Shown: piece after piece, positions 27,878 to 37,442 of the stretch
Layout of the letters: the number at the start of each line of letters is the position of its first letter
Position numbering within the stretch: position 1 is the stretch's first letter
Assembly (NCBI GenBank): GCA_002340355.1
Contig: DDLX01000017.1
Location: forward strand, 62,001 to 126,000
Direction of reading: 5' to 3'
DNA from: Cytophagales bacterium UBA2561
GTDB lineage: Bacteria > Bacteroidota > Bacteroidia > Cytophagales > Thermoflexibacteraceae
DNA: 64,000 nt
Notes under the pieces: generated by a model
Database searches by the model: none
Told to the model about the DNA's origin: nothing
The model's input: the letters and a program-made list of their open reading frames with translations, nothing else
Translations under genes and position numbers: made by a program

Positions 27878-27901
27878 CTTATATTAGAGTTCGAATCAGA
27901 A

Positions 27902-28612
27902 CTACTCTAATTTTCGTACATTTCCTGAGCCACTGATATTTTGGTTTACCATTGGAGTACCCTTATACTCAACATTACCCGAACCACTAATTTTTATATC
28001 AAGTGACTTTTCGACAGCAACTTTAGCATTTCCCGAACCTGAGATTTTAACTCCACAATTTTGGGCAGTTAAGTTCAAAGCATTCAAATTTCCTGAACCT
28101 GATAAGTCAAAATTTAAATTTTCAGTACTTCCAGCCAAATTAATTCCACCCGACCCACTAATTTTAGTATTGATTTTCTGAGCATTTAAATTTCCTTCAA
28201 AATCACCTGAACCCCCAACTTCAATATGACAATTTTCAACCGTCCATATATTCGTACTTTTAATTTTTCCTGAACCTGAAACTTTAACGTAATTTATTGT
28301 CGGAAGGGTCATTCGGATAATAATTTCTTTATGATTTCGAAGACAGTCATTAAAGCCAAACTTTAGAATACCATCCGAAACACGAGTTTCTATTACTTCT
28401 AAAATGTTTTCTTGTGCTTCAATAATGATTTCCTGTTTTTCACCTTGTTCAATGTAAATTTTTCCTGAGAAGTTAAGTTCTACTCCTGTAATTTCGGGCA
28501 AAATTCGAAGCTGACTTTGGCTTGCTCCCTCTCCTTTAATACACTCATCACAAGCACTAAAACCAACTAATAAAACTGCTAATAGAATGATTTGAGAAAT
28601 GATCTTTTGCAT
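27902..28612 (-). CDS. Lipoprotein with head GIN domain (DUF2807)
   Basis: The 236-residue product has a lipobox G-F-S-A-C at about residue 21. The mature part is a repetitive beta-helix-like GIN domain, with at least six G-S-G-N/K/D/G units spaced about 20 residues apart (S-G-S-G-K, G-G-S-G-D, S-G-S-G-G, S-G-S-G-N). Such proteins are very common in Bacteroidota and probably face the periplasm or surface; no biochemical role is established. Confidence 0.88.
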   Translation of the reverse strand: MQKIISQIILLAVLLVGFSACDECIKGEGASQSQLRILPEITGVELNFSGKIYIEQGEKQEIIIEAQENILEVIETRVSDGILKFGFNDCLRNHKEIIIRMTLPTINYVKVSGSGKIKSTNIWTVENCHIEVGGSGDFEGNLNAQKINTKISGSGGINLAGSTENLNFDLSGSGNLNALNLTAQNCGVKISGSGNAKVAVEKSLDIKISGSGNVEYKGTPMVNQNISGSGNVRKLE

Positions 28613-28934
28613 TGTTGTTTGGGGTAATTTTGAAAAAAATAACGTTTTCGAAAAACTTTTTTTTAAGCCTTTCCTAAGTAAGATACCTCAATCCTCTTTT
28701 ACCCTTAATTGCTTCTAAAATAGTTTGTTCTCAACGCAAACACATTAGAATTCCTATTAAAAAAAACTAGGAAATAAACGACAATATAAAATGAGACTCG
28801 TTCTAAATTAGATAGTTACACAACAATTTGCTCTAAAATTCGCTTAGAAATACAACTCCAAGATATTATCTTAAATGTAATCAGGAGTATCACTTTTTGA
28901 AAACAATTTATCAACACTAAAATTAATATAAATC
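28613..28934. other. Intergenic region between the GIN lipoprotein and ferritin
   Basis: 322 bp between divergent starts. It is AT-rich; I found no convincing TAnnTTTG box, Fur-like dyad or hairpin. The promoters of both genes must lie here. Confidence 0.5.
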
Positions 28935-29471
28935 ATGACTACGGTTGTAACAAAAAAACGGTCTTTACTCAAAGAAACAGAGGAAAAACTAAATGCACAA
29001 ATCCAAATGGAAGGGCTTGCCTCTTTCTATTATTTGGCAATGGCTTCATGGGCAGAAACACACGGTTATTTAGGAGCAAGTGAATTTTTGTATGACCATG
29101 CCGAGGAAGAACGAATGCATATGCTTAAAATCATGAAGTATGTAAATGATGCTGGTGGATATGCTAAGGCTCCTGAAATTACGGGTATCCGACATGACTA
29201 TACTTCATTAAGAGAAGTTTTTGAGTCTATTTTAGAACATGAATTAGCGGTAACACGCTCTATCAATAAATTATCTGATTTTTGTTTTGAAGTGAAGGAT
29301 TTTGCAACACTTAATTTCCTACAGTGGTTTGTGAATGAACAACGAGAAGAAGAAGCTACCTCAAGACGAAACTTAGAATTTTTTGACATTATTGGAGAAG
29401 AGGGGCAAGGACTTTGGATGATTGACACTGAAATTCGTAACTTGCTGGCAGAGATAAAAAAAGGCAATTAA
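28935..29471 (+). CDS. ftnA: Ferritin (FtnA type)
   Basis: The 178-residue four-helix-bundle protein has ferroxidase-centre residues in place: Glu26 in Q-M-E-G-L-A-S-F-Y-Y, the H-A-E-E-E-R-M-H motif at about 55-62 (Glu and His62), and Q-W-F-V-N-E-Q-R-E-E-E in helix D. It oxidises and stores iron as a 24-mer nanocage in the cytoplasm. No heme-binding Met typical of bacterioferritin is obvious. It is followed by a strong terminator. A Fur-family regulator lies 7 kb downstream. Confidence 0.95.
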   Translation: MTTVVTKKRSLLKETEEKLNAQIQMEGLASFYYLAMASWAETHGYLGASEFLYDHAEEERMHMLKIMKYVNDAGGYAKAPEITGIRHDYTSLREVFESILEHELAVTRSINKLSDFCFEVKDFATLNFLQWFVNEQREEEATSRRNLEFFDIIGEEGQGLWMIDTEIRNLLAEIKKGN

Positions 29472-29479
29472 TTTTGTCG

Positions 29480-29509
29480 CTACCAAGTCAAATGACTTGG
29501 TAGTTTTTT
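29480..29509 (+). terminator. Ferritin terminator
   Basis: CTACCAAGTCA (29480-29490) pairs perfectly with TGACTTGGTAG (29493-29503) and is followed by six T, 8 bp after the ferritin stop. Confidence 0.93.
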
Positions 29510-29533
29510 GTTTGATTTTGATGCTTTTTACGA

Positions 29534-30172
29534 ATGTCCCCAATACCTATATCTGACACTTTATTAATTGATGCTCAATATTTTCCTTGTCTTGATTATT
29601 TTGCTTTAATCCTACGATATGAGAAATTAGTTATTGAAAAATACGAAAATTTCCAAAAGCAAACCCCTCGAAATCGGTGCTACATCCGAGGAGCAAATAA
29701 AATTGAACGGCTTTCTATTCCTGTCTTACGCCCATCTGGACAAAAAATTTTAACTTCTAAGATTCAAATTTCTTCTACTGAAAAATGGAAACGAGAACAT
29801 TGGCGAGCTATTCAAACTGCTTATGCTAATGCTCCATTTTTTGAGTTTTATGCGCCTTTCATTGAAGCCGAGTTATTTCATCCTCACAAAAATTTATTTA
29901 ATTTTAATATCCAAATTTTAGAATTATTATTCAAGTTATTAGACATTTCAAAGTCAATTCATTTTTCAGAGAATTATGAAATAACCCCAGCCATACATGT
30001 GGTAGATTTTCGGAATAAAGTTGGTTTTTCGAAAAAAGCAATCCAAACTCATCTTCCTTATATTCAGGTTTTTGGAGATGAATTTATCCCAAACCTTAGC
30101 ATTTTAGACCTTTTATTTTGTCAAGGCAATCAAGCCAAAACCTATTTATTGAATTTAGCTAATCAGAATTAA
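29534..30172 (+). CDS. WbqC-like family protein
   Basis: The 212-residue protein shows the WbqC-family pattern. It has an N-terminal L-L-I-D-A-Q-Y-F-P-C-L-D-Y-F segment, R-C-Y-I-R-G-A-N-K-I near residue 50, and K-W-K-R-E-H-W-R-A-I-Q-T-A-Y-A-N-A-P-F-F-E near 85. Members are found in O-antigen or polysaccharide loci and may modify sugar nucleotides or polymers, but the chemistry is not settled. It starts 24 bp after the ferritin terminator. Confidence 0.85.
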   Translation: MSPIPISDTLLIDAQYFPCLDYFALILRYEKLVIEKYENFQKQTPRNRCYIRGANKIERLSIPVLRPSGQKILTSKIQISSTEKWKREHWRAIQTAYANAPFFEFYAPFIEAELFHPHKNLFNFNIQILELLFKLLDISKSIHFSENYEITPAIHVVDFRNKVGFSKKAIQTHLPYIQVFGDEFIPNLSILDLLFCQGNQAKTYLLNLANQN

Positions 30173-30277
30173 GTTTACTTTTTTTATTTTAAAACTTGGT
30201 AATTCTGTTCTTTGAATATGCTAATTTGGTAGAATGGTTTGCTATTCGGATATATACCTAAAAAACGAATTTCGTGA

Positions 30278-30757
30278 TTACGAAAATTGAATAAAATTCA
30301 TCAAACGCTTTTCATCAAAATTATGTAAGATGGGGTGTTTATATTGTTCTGGAATTTGGGCTAATTCTTCAAGACTAAGCCACGATATTTTTTGAATAAC
30401 TTGCTTATCGATATCAGTCTCTGGATCAATACCTTGTTTTAAGTTTCCGCCTTTAACATCAACCATGAAGAAGAGTTCATAGGTATGGAGTGGTAAATTT
30501 AAGAACTCGGAAATTCCCAAAAATTTTTGTATTTCAATTATTAAACCTGTCTCCTCAAGGAATTCTCGACATAAAGCATTTTTAGCAGTCTCTCCAAATT
30601 CAATACCTCCACCTGGTGGAATCCAAAAATACGGTTTCCCCAATCCCTGATGTTTAATTAATAAAATTTGAGTCTTACCGATTTTTTTACGGAGGCAAAT
30701 TCCTGCAACTCTCTGGCGAATTTTACCTCCATAAGCTTTTGCGACAAAATCTTGCAA
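30278..30757 (-). CDS. Nudix hydrolase
   Basis: The 159-residue protein has a complete Nudix box with G-I-E-F-G-E-T-A and R-E-F-L-E-E-T-G-L, matching Gx5Ex7REUxEExGU at about residues 50-72. The Glu residues bind Mg2+ for pyrophosphate hydrolysis. The W-I-P-P-G-G-G lead-in is typical of NTP/ADP-ribose-type members. It starts 20 bp after accD on the same strand, so the two are probably cotranscribed. The substrate is unknown. Confidence 0.9.
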   Translation of the reverse strand: MQDFVAKAYGGKIRQRVAGICLRKKIGKTQILLIKHQGLGKPYFWIPPGGGIEFGETAKNALCREFLEETGLIIEIQKFLGISEFLNLPLHTYELFFMVDVKGGNLKQGIDPETDIDKQVIQKISWLSLEELAQIPEQYKHPILHNFDEKRLMNFIQFS

Positions 30758-30777
30758 AATTTTTGATCTTCAGTATA

Positions 30778-31617
30778 TTAATAAATCATTCGAAGTAATG
30801 AACTAACTCGTTTTTTTAGCATTCGTCTATCAACAATAAAATCTAAAAAGCCATGTTCCAATACAAATTCAGCCCGTTGAAAACCATCAGGCAAATCCTT
30901 ACCAATAGTCTCCCGAATAACACGAGGTCCCGCAAATCCAATCAAAGCATTAGGTTCAGAAATATTAAAATCTCCTAACATTGCATAAGATGCCGTTACT
31001 CCACCCGTAGTAGGGTCGGTTAATAACGAAATATATGGAATTTTTGCTTCAGATAATAAAGCTAATTTAGCAGAAGTTTTTGCCATTTGCATTAACGAAA
31101 AACCTGCTTCCATCATTCTGGCACCTCCCGAGCGAGAAATAACCAATAAAGGGAATTTATTTTCACGAGCATAGTCAATTGCACGAGCTAACTTTTCGCC
31201 TACTACTGATCCCATTGATCCTCCAATAAACTGGAAGTCCATACAGGCAATGACCATTGCTACTCCACCTACTTTGCCGTATGCTGTCCGAATGGCATCA
31301 GTTAATTCGGTTTTATTTTGAGTCGCTTTCAGGCGTTTTACATAAGGCTTTTTATCAACAAATTCCAGAGGATCTGCTGATTGCATCCCTATATCTAACT
31401 CAGTAAATTTATTTTTATCAAATAAAATTTCAAAGTATTCCTTCGACCCAATTGGAAAGTGATAATTATCAGTCGGACAGACATACGCATTATTTTGTAA
31501 GTCTTTTTTATGAATAATATGTCCATTTGGGGTACGCTCCCAGAGTCCATCAGGAGCATCTTTCTTGTCACGAGTCGGGGTAGTGATGCCTTTTTCTTTG
31601 CGTTTGAACCAGCTCAT
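30778..31617 (-). CDS. accD: Acetyl-CoA carboxylase carboxyltransferase subunit beta
   Basis: The 279-residue product has the crotonase-like carboxyltransferase core with F-I-G-G-S-M-G-S-V-V-G-E, S-R-S-G-G-A-R-M-M-E and D-P-T-T-G-G-V. It makes malonyl-CoA with AccA. The N-terminal four-Cys zinc ribbon of E. coli AccD is absent: the segment around residues 25-50 has one Cys only and reads W-E-R-T-P-N-G-H-I. Loss of the zinc ribbon is seen in other Bacteroidota AccD as far as I recall. It is followed by a Nudix gene. Confidence 0.95.
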   Translation of the reverse strand: MSWFKRKEKGITTPTRDKKDAPDGLWERTPNGHIIHKKDLQNNAYVCPTDNYHFPIGSKEYFEILFDKNKFTELDIGMQSADPLEFVDKKPYVKRLKATQNKTELTDAIRTAYGKVGGVAMVIACMDFQFIGGSMGSVVGEKLARAIDYARENKFPLLVISRSGGARMMEAGFSLMQMAKTSAKLALLSEAKIPYISLLTDPTTGGVTASYAMLGDFNISEPNALIGFAGPRVIRETIGKDLPDGFQRAEFVLEHGFLDFIVDRRMLKKRVSSLLRMIY

Positions 31618-31719
31618 ATTTTTGGGGAAACTTTCAGAAAATTTTGCTTAGATCGTCGTATTTATCAATCCTTTTTTAAAGGCGCAAATATACTTGATTA
31701 TTCCCTTTTTATCGAAGAA

Positions 31720-32094
31720 CTAACTCTGATACAGCTCTCGAAAATAAGCTTTTTCGGATTCTCTTTGTAATACGAGGTCAGTAATTTGGTTAGCAACTGA
31801 ATTTAAATCAGGATTTTGCATAGCTTCCCGAAATTTAATTTCACTCACATCAATACGATACATCGCTTGTAGAAGTCGCTCAAAATCATGTTGTAACAAA
31901 TGTCGAATCACAAAACTAAGCTTACAATGTAATTCTTCCCATGCCTCAGTATTTTGTACAAACTCAATATCTGTTTCAGCCATTTGTAAATCTTTAATCA
32001 CTAATTTTTGTACTATGGACAGGGTGTTTTTAGTAGTAGGGAACATATTGGTCAGCATAATTTTAAGGAACAGTGAATTTTTAATAATATTCAT
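31720..32094 (-). CDS. Small helical hypothetical protein
   Basis: 124 residues if the first ATG is used; starts at M-L-T-N-M or M-A-E-T-D are also possible. The strongly alpha-helical C-terminal part (residues 40-124) carries W-E-E-L-H-C-K-L-S-F-V-I-R-H-L-L-Q-H-D-F-E and looks like a conserved cytosolic protein of unknown function. It lies 102 bp upstream of accD on the same strand and could be in one transcript with it. Confidence 0.6.
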   Translation of the reverse strand: MNIIKNSLFLKIMLTNMFPTTKNTLSIVQKLVIKDLQMAETDIEFVQNTEAWEELHCKLSFVIRHLLQHDFERLLQAMYRIDVSEIKFREAMQNPDLNSVANQITDLVLQRESEKAYFRELYQS

Positions 32095-32276
32095 TTATAT
32101 TATAGAGTATTACTTTCTTATTGAAGGTATAAGACTTAAATTTGACTTTGGTAAGTCATAAAAGATATCTATAACTGTAGGTTTTTTCAATTTTTTATAG
32201 AATATAGTTAAATAAATTCCTTATTTTTTAGAAATATTAAACATTCAACAATCTCTTAATCTACAAAGCAAAAATT

Positions 32277-33395
32277 ATGGATACATCTATCTACTTCTCA
32301 AGTACCAATAATTCGATTTCTGGTATAATTCAAAAGTATAGTTTCGCTTTACTTCTTATTTTTTCAGTTAATTTTTCTGCTTTTACTCAAGAAGACAAGT
32401 CTCCTCTTTCAGTTAGTGGTTCAGTAGATGCCTACTATGCGTATGATTTTAATAATCCATCTGATGTTTTACACAATCGAAACCCATATGTATTTAGCCA
32501 CAGCCGTCATAATGAACTCACAGTAAATTTAGCATTAATCTATTTAAATTATGAAACGGCTGATATTCGGGGAAGTTTAGGCTTAATGTCAGGTACATAC
32601 GCCATTACAAATCTGGCACATGAACAGGGTATTATGCAAAATATTTTTCATGCTAGTGCAGGAGTTCGACTTGCTAAAGGACTTTGGCTGGATTTAGGTG
32701 TTATGCCTTCGCATTTGGGTTTTGAATCAGCTATTTCTAAAGATAATCCCGTATTGACACGTTCTCTATGTGCTGAGAATAGTCCATATTATTTATCAGG
32801 TGCCACATTAAGCTTTCAGCCCAACGATAAATGGTCATTCTTACTTTCAGTCAATAATGGTTGGCAAAATATTGCGGAGAATAATGATGCAAAGGGATTT
32901 GGTACACAAATTACATTTCAACCTATCGAAAATTTACTACTAAATTCTTCCACCTTTTTCGGAAATGAAGGGGTAGATGGTAGTTTGGAGTTCCGAGCCT
33001 TCCATGATTTTTATGCCATTTGGGATATTAACGAAAAATGGCAATTAACAGGGCAATTTGATATTGGATGGCAAGAGGATTATGGTACAGATGATGTAAG
33101 CCAATGGCAAGGAATCACAGGAATTTTGCAGTATAAACCCAATGAAAAATGGGCTACCGCTTTCCGATTTGAAAATTATCAGGATGAAAATGGCAAAAAC
33201 TTAGGAACACCTAACGGCTTACCTTTGAATATTACTGCTTTGTCATTAAATATTGACAGAACAATTAACAAGAATGCTGTTTGGCGTATTGAGTTCAAAA
33301 ATATGAGTGCTACAGAAGATATTATTCCTGAAGAAGATAATGGTGTTACAAATAACGGTTTTGGCATAACAACCTCAATAGCAATTTCCTTCTAA
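32277..33395 (+). CDS. Outer membrane porin, Bbp2/OmpL-like family
   Basis: The 372-residue protein has a signal peptide ending in S-A-F-T-Q near residue 38. A barrel follows, beginning V-S-G-S-V-D-A-Y-Y-A-Y-D-F-N, with the D-L-G-V-M-P-S-H-L-G-F-E segment near residue 140. These are hallmarks of the putative beta-barrel porin-2 family. It ends with a Phe preceded by alternating hydrophobics. It probably forms a passive channel of unknown specificity, and is monocistronic with its own terminator. Confidence 0.85.
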   Translation: MDTSIYFSSTNNSISGIIQKYSFALLLIFSVNFSAFTQEDKSPLSVSGSVDAYYAYDFNNPSDVLHNRNPYVFSHSRHNELTVNLALIYLNYETADIRGSLGLMSGTYAITNLAHEQGIMQNIFHASAGVRLAKGLWLDLGVMPSHLGFESAISKDNPVLTRSLCAENSPYYLSGATLSFQPNDKWSFLLSVNNGWQNIAENNDAKGFGTQITFQPIENLLLNSSTFFGNEGVDGSLEFRAFHDFYAIWDINEKWQLTGQFDIGWQEDYGTDDVSQWQGITGILQYKPNEKWATAFRFENYQDENGKNLGTPNGLPLNITALSLNIDRTINKNAVWRIEFKNMSATEDIIPEEDNGVTNNGFGITTSIAISF

Positions 33396-33472
33396 TTTGA
33401 AATTATTGGTCAAGATAGTGATGGTAGGCTTTAGAGACTCATTATAGATTCATATCTACTGACTGAAAACAG

Positions 33473-33516
33473 AACACCTTCCAGAAGTCTGAAGAGATTT
33501 AGAAGGTGTTTTATTT
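33473..33516 (+). terminator. Terminator after the porin gene
   Basis: AACACCTTC (33473-33481) pairs perfectly with GAAGGTGTT (33502-33510) and is followed by TTATTTTT, 78 bp past the porin stop. Confidence 0.75.
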
Positions 33517-33608
33517 TTATAATCTATTCTTTTGGTTTTTTCTTGCAGTTGGAATGATCTTCAATAGTTACAGGTAATACATTCGTCCAAACACTATGTA
33601 CTTGTTCG

Positions 33609-33645
33609 AAAATAAAAACAACCGATAAAGAAACTTCATCGGTTG
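33609..33645 (-). terminator. Terminator after fabD
   Basis: On the minus strand CAACCGAT and ATCGGTTG (33619-33645) form an 8-bp stem followed by TTTTTATTTT. It ends the fabD transcript about 110 bp after the stop. Confidence 0.75.
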
Positions 33646-33758
33646 AGGAGTACCGTTTAAACGGATTTTCTTTGTGCTTCCATTAAGAGGACATCTCAGA
33701 AATAATTTACCCCTATGCGTATTAGAATTTTTTTCAATTTTTTTTTCGAATAACATTT

Positions 33759-34643
33759 TTAGAGCGCACTTACAGGCATTTTACGATTGATTTTTTTGAC
33801 TAATCCCCGTAAAACTTTCCCTGGTCCGCATTCCGTAAATTCGCTTGCACCATCTGCTATCATATTTTGCATTGTTTGTGTCCATCGAACAGGCGAAGTA
33901 AGTTGAGCGACCAAATTTTGTTTAATTTCGGCAGAATCGGTATGAGATTGCGCATCAACATTTTGATAAATAGGACAAACTGGTCTTTGGAACTGTGTTT
34001 TTTCAATAGTTTCTGCCAATTCTGTCCGTGCTGATTCCATCAAAGGCGAGTGAAATGCTCCACCAACTTTTAACGTAATAGCTCGTTTTGCTCCCACTGA
34101 TTTAAGCTGTTCACAAGCCATTTCGATTCCTTTTAACGATCCTGAAATAACGACTTGCTGTGGCGAATTATAGTTTGCAGGAACAACCACCTCCTTACTT
34201 TCAGCAAAGATATTGGTACAAACTTCGGCTACAACTTCATCAGCTAAACCTAAAATAGCTGCCATAGTCGATGGATTTTGCTCACAAGCTTTTTGCATGG
34301 CTTGCGCTCGTGTAGCTACTAATTTCAAACCATCCTCAAAGTTGATAGCTCTCGCTGAAACTAGTGCCGAAAACTCACCTAATGAATGCCCTGCAACCAT
34401 TTGAGGCTCAAAATGCTCGGAAGTCATTGCCGTAATTACGGAGTGTAAGAAAATGGCGGGTTGTGTTACGTTGGTTTGTTGTAATTCTGCCTCTGTTCCC
34501 TCAAACATAATGTCCGTAATACGAAAATTGAGAATTGTATTAGCTTGCTCAAAAAGCTCTTTGGCGTGTGCTGATTGCTCATAAAGTGCTTGTCCCATGC
34601 TGGGAAATTGTGCGCCCTGTCCAGGAAAAACGTATGCTTTCAT
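33759..34643 (-). CDS. fabD: Malonyl-CoA:ACP transacylase
   Basis: The 294-residue enzyme starts MKAYVFPGQGAQFPSMG. The nucleophile is Ser87 in G-H-S-L-G-E. A catalytic His lies in G-A-F-H-S-P-L-M, and the conserved Q-x-N-V-D-A near residue 230 is present. It transfers malonyl groups to ACP for fatty acid synthesis in the cytoplasm. It stands alone, not next to fabH or acpP. Confidence 0.95.
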   Translation of the reverse strand: MKAYVFPGQGAQFPSMGQALYEQSAHAKELFEQANTILNFRITDIMFEGTEAELQQTNVTQPAIFLHSVITAMTSEHFEPQMVAGHSLGEFSALVSARAINFEDGLKLVATRAQAMQKACEQNPSTMAAILGLADEVVAEVCTNIFAESKEVVVPANYNSPQQVVISGSLKGIEMACEQLKSVGAKRAITLKVGGAFHSPLMESARTELAETIEKTQFQRPVCPIYQNVDAQSHTDSAEIKQNLVAQLTSPVRWTQTMQNMIADGASEFTECGPGKVLRGLVKKINRKMPVSAL

Positions 34644-34937
34644 CGAATACCATTTGATTTTATTAAGGTGGCAATTTCTATAATAAAAAGTAAAAAAAGG
34701 CGAATTTTGAGAGATGATTGACTCACTTTTTAGAAAATCTCTTTAGAAATTAAGCTTCATACTGATTTCTTTTCTAGAGCAGAATTCCCTAATTGCCTAA
34801 AATCATTAGAGAACTGAAAAACTTAGTCTCTATTCAAAATCTTTTTTAGAATAAAATTATTGATAAATCTCATGTAATATCATTATTTTTTGTTATCTTG
34901 GTTTTTCATAATTTGGAAATTTTGATAATCTATTCAA

Positions 34938-35348
34938 ATGGAAAAGATATATGAAAGTAATTATATGACATTATACTTCTGTACAAAGGATAATATAATT
35001 GAAGAGGTGTGGAATGAGACTTCGGAGAAAATGAAGGAAAAAGAGTTTCAAACAGAAATTCTTACGACTCTGAAATATATGGAAATTCATCAAGCAAAGT
35101 ATTATCTAGTGAATGCGAAACTACTACATTTTACGATTTCTGTCGAATTACAAGCGTGGATGTTCCAAGATTTCATTACCCCATTTTTAAAGTTAGGTAT
35201 ATATTATGCCGCATTTGTGATGCCTACTGAAATAATTACACAATTATCTATTGAACAAACTACTGATGAAGAATCAGATGGAATGTTTCATAGAAGATTC
35301 TTTGATAATAAAAAAGAAGCCTTAAATTGGCTAAAAAGCCATTCATAA
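34938..35348 (+). CDS. STAS/SEC14-like small protein (paralogue A)
   Basis: The 136-residue soluble alpha/beta protein aligns end to end with the one at 36745 and with the broken copy at 1037. Shared features are an early W (E-E-V-W, about 25), a middle Y-Y-L-V-N-A-K-L-L-H-F-T-I-S-V-E-L-Q-A-W, a buried strand A-A-F-V-M-P and a C-terminal F-F-D-N-K-K-E-A-L-N-W-L. Many Bacteroidota carry families of such STAS/SpoIIAA-like proteins with unknown partners. It starts 13 bp before kdsB and is probably cotranscribed with it. Confidence 0.75.
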   Translation: MEKIYESNYMTLYFCTKDNIIEEVWNETSEKMKEKEFQTEILTTLKYMEIHQAKYYLVNAKLLHFTISVELQAWMFQDFITPFLKLGIYYAAFVMPTEIITQLSIEQTTDEESDGMFHRRFFDNKKEALNWLKSHS

Positions 35349-35361
35349 AGATTATTGAAAT

Positions 35362-36102
35362 ATGCCAAAGACTATTGGAATTATTCCTGCTCGGTATGCC
35401 TCAACCCGATTCCCTCGAAAAGCTCTCGCCGATATTGCAGGAAAACCCATGATTCAACGGGTTTATGAACAAGTCCAAAAGGCTTCTTTAGAACGTGTTT
35501 TTGTGGCAACTGATCATGAAGAAATTGAAAGAATAGTACAAAATTTTGGGGGTAATGTTTTAATGACCTCACCAGAAACTACCACAGGTACAGCACGTTG
35601 TCAAGAAGCAATACAACAAATTAATGAAAATTTTGATTTTGTAATCAATATTCAGGGTGATGAACCTTTTATTCATCCTCAGCAAATTGAATTAGTCCAA
35701 AAAACCTTAGAAAATGGTACTGCTCCGATAGCAACTTTAGCTATTTCGATTCAAGATATGGCTGAATTAATGAATCCAAATGTTGTGAAAGTGGTCTTAG
35801 ATAAAATGCAAAAAGCATTATATTTTAGTCGACATCCTATCCCATTTATGCGTGATAAACCTAAAAAAGAGTGGCTTCAACATCAGAAATATTTTAAGCA
35901 TTTAGGAATTTATGGTTTCCAAACTGCGATTCTGGCTGAAATTACGAAGCTTTCCTCTTCTAAATTAGAAAAAGCAGAATCCTTAGAACAACTTTCTTGG
36001 CTTGAAAATGGCTATACGATTGCAGTCACAGAAACCACCCATGAGAGTCATGGTATTGATACGCCCGAAGACCTCCAACAGGTTCTAAGATTGTATTTTT
36101 AA
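35362..36102 (+). CDS. kdsB: 3-deoxy-manno-octulosonate cytidylyltransferase
   Basis: The 246-residue enzyme starts MPKTIGIIPARYASTRFPRKAL, a CMP-KDO synthetase nucleotide-binding signature. I-N-I-Q-G-D-E-P-F lies near residue 95, and H-L-G-I-Y-G-F near 180. It activates KDO with CTP for lipopolysaccharide core synthesis. It is preceded by a STAS-like gene in the same orientation. Confidence 0.95.
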   Translation: MPKTIGIIPARYASTRFPRKALADIAGKPMIQRVYEQVQKASLERVFVATDHEEIERIVQNFGGNVLMTSPETTTGTARCQEAIQQINENFDFVINIQGDEPFIHPQQIELVQKTLENGTAPIATLAISIQDMAELMNPNVVKVVLDKMQKALYFSRHPIPFMRDKPKKEWLQHQKYFKHLGIYGFQTAILAEITKLSSSKLEKAESLEQLSWLENGYTIAVTETTHESHGIDTPEDLQQVLRLYF

Positions 36103-36262
36103 AAGAAATGAGTGAATTGAATAATAAATTTTAGCCTTTTCTTTTCTGATTTTTCAAAAAGTTGTACCTTTCAGAGACTGCCCCAAATAAGTGGGAAACT
36201 TATTGAAAACAAGTTATTTTAGGTAAATTTAGGGTAATAAAGATAAAAGGCTAATACAGTTT

Positions 36263-36742
36263 ATGGAACCATCAAAAACAGAGGAAAAAACAGATATTTA
36301 CCAAGAAGTTCATCGATTATTTATTAAATATCTCGAACGGAAATCCTTACGAAAAACTCCTGAACGCTTCGCTATTCTCGAAGAAATTTATTCAATTCAA
36401 GAGCATTTTGATGTAGAATCACTCTATATCAATATGAAAAATAAAAACTATCGGGTTAGTCGAGCAACGGTTTATAATACACTTGATTTATTAGTAGATT
36501 GCAAATTAGTCACTAAACATCAATTCGGAAAAAGTTTAGCACTATATGAAAAGGCATATGGATTTAAACAACATGACCATCTAATTTGTACAGAATGTCA
36601 CCGTATTTTGGAGTTTTGCGATCCACGTATTCAACAAATTCAACAAATGGTAGAAGAAGTATATGGATTTAAGGTAATGGAACATTCTCTAAATTTTTAT
36701 GGTGTATGTAATGACCCAGATTGTGCTAATAAGAATTTATAA
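36263..36742 (+). CDS. Fur-family transcriptional regulator
   Basis: The 159-residue protein has a winged helix with S-R-A-T-V-Y-N-T-L-D-L-L at 66-78. Structural-zinc Cys pairs lie at C109/C112 (C-T-E-C-H) and C149/C154. A metal-sensing H-D-H lies at 104-106. The family includes Fur, Zur and PerR, and the metal cannot be assigned. It stands alone, convergent by two bases with the STAS-like gene at 36745. Ferritin at 28935 is a plausible target, but no Fur-box was seen there. Confidence 0.9.
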   Translation: MEPSKTEEKTDIYQEVHRLFIKYLERKSLRKTPERFAILEEIYSIQEHFDVESLYINMKNKNYRVSRATVYNTLDLLVDCKLVTKHQFGKSLALYEKAYGFKQHDHLICTECHRILEFCDPRIQQIQQMVEEVYGFKVMEHSLNFYGVCNDPDCANKNL

Positions 36743-36744
36743 AC

Positions 36745-37161
36745 TCAGGATTTGAACCATTCAAAAACGGCTTCTTCATTATCAAAATGACGAATTTCAT
36801 ACATTCCATGAATGACTTCTTCCGCATCTTCTACAATTTGAAAGACGCTAAGACTAGAAAAAAAGTCTTCTGGGACAAGAATTGCCAGTTTTTGAACTCC
36901 CGCTTTGATGTAAAGTGGTACCAGTTCATCCACCGACCACTGTTGTATTTCAGGAGCAATTGGAAATAATAAATGTAATGGATTTAGAAACACATATCTA
37001 GGACGAAGTTTAAGGATAAAATCAGTCATATGTAAGCACTCTTTTTTATACTCCTCTTCGAGCATTTCTTCACTTGTTGCTAACCAGTGATATTCTATCA
37101 GTTCCTCTTCGGAAGAGTGATATCCAATCATATATTTCGATTTAAAAAGTATTTTTTTCAT
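36745..37161 (-). CDS. STAS/SEC14-like small protein (paralogue B)
   Basis: The 138-residue product matches the paralogue at 34938 and the pseudogene at 1037. It has E-Y-H-W near residue 25, R-P-R-Y-V-F-L-N-P-L-H-L-L-F-P-I in the middle, the strand K-L-A-I-L-V-P-E-D, and F-D-N-E-E-A-V-F-E-W-F at the end. Its stop lies two bases from the stop of the convergent Fur-family gene, so the 3' ends overlap functionally. Its function is unknown. Confidence 0.75.
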   Translation of the reverse strand: MKKILFKSKYMIGYHSSEEELIEYHWLATSEEMLEEEYKKECLHMTDFILKLRPRYVFLNPLHLLFPIAPEIQQWSVDELVPLYIKAGVQKLAILVPEDFFSSLSVFQIVEDAEEVIHGMYEIRHFDNEEAVFEWFKS

Positions 37162-37442
37162 CTATTTTTTGAAAAGTTATTTTTTTAACTAAAAAATTGA
37201 ATATCAACATACTACAAAATAGTATCTGTTAATGTCGTTTCATTTCAACATTAAATAAAGATGCTTGAAAATAACATTAACAATCTAATTGCATTTTAGA
37301 AAAATTTTTAAATTAATATCTAAATCTTTGAATTAATTTATCCTAATATCCAATTCTGATTTTCTGGGATTAGAATATTTTATAATTACTCTTATGAGAT
37401 ATAAGCCCTTATTTTTTGCATACTTATCCCATATAAAAGCAA

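Noticed and set aside
33568..33756. Minus-strand frame of 62 codons downstream of fabD
   Set aside because: It contains the fabD terminator hairpin, has no family resemblance and an abnormal composition; it is treated as 3' untranslated sequence.
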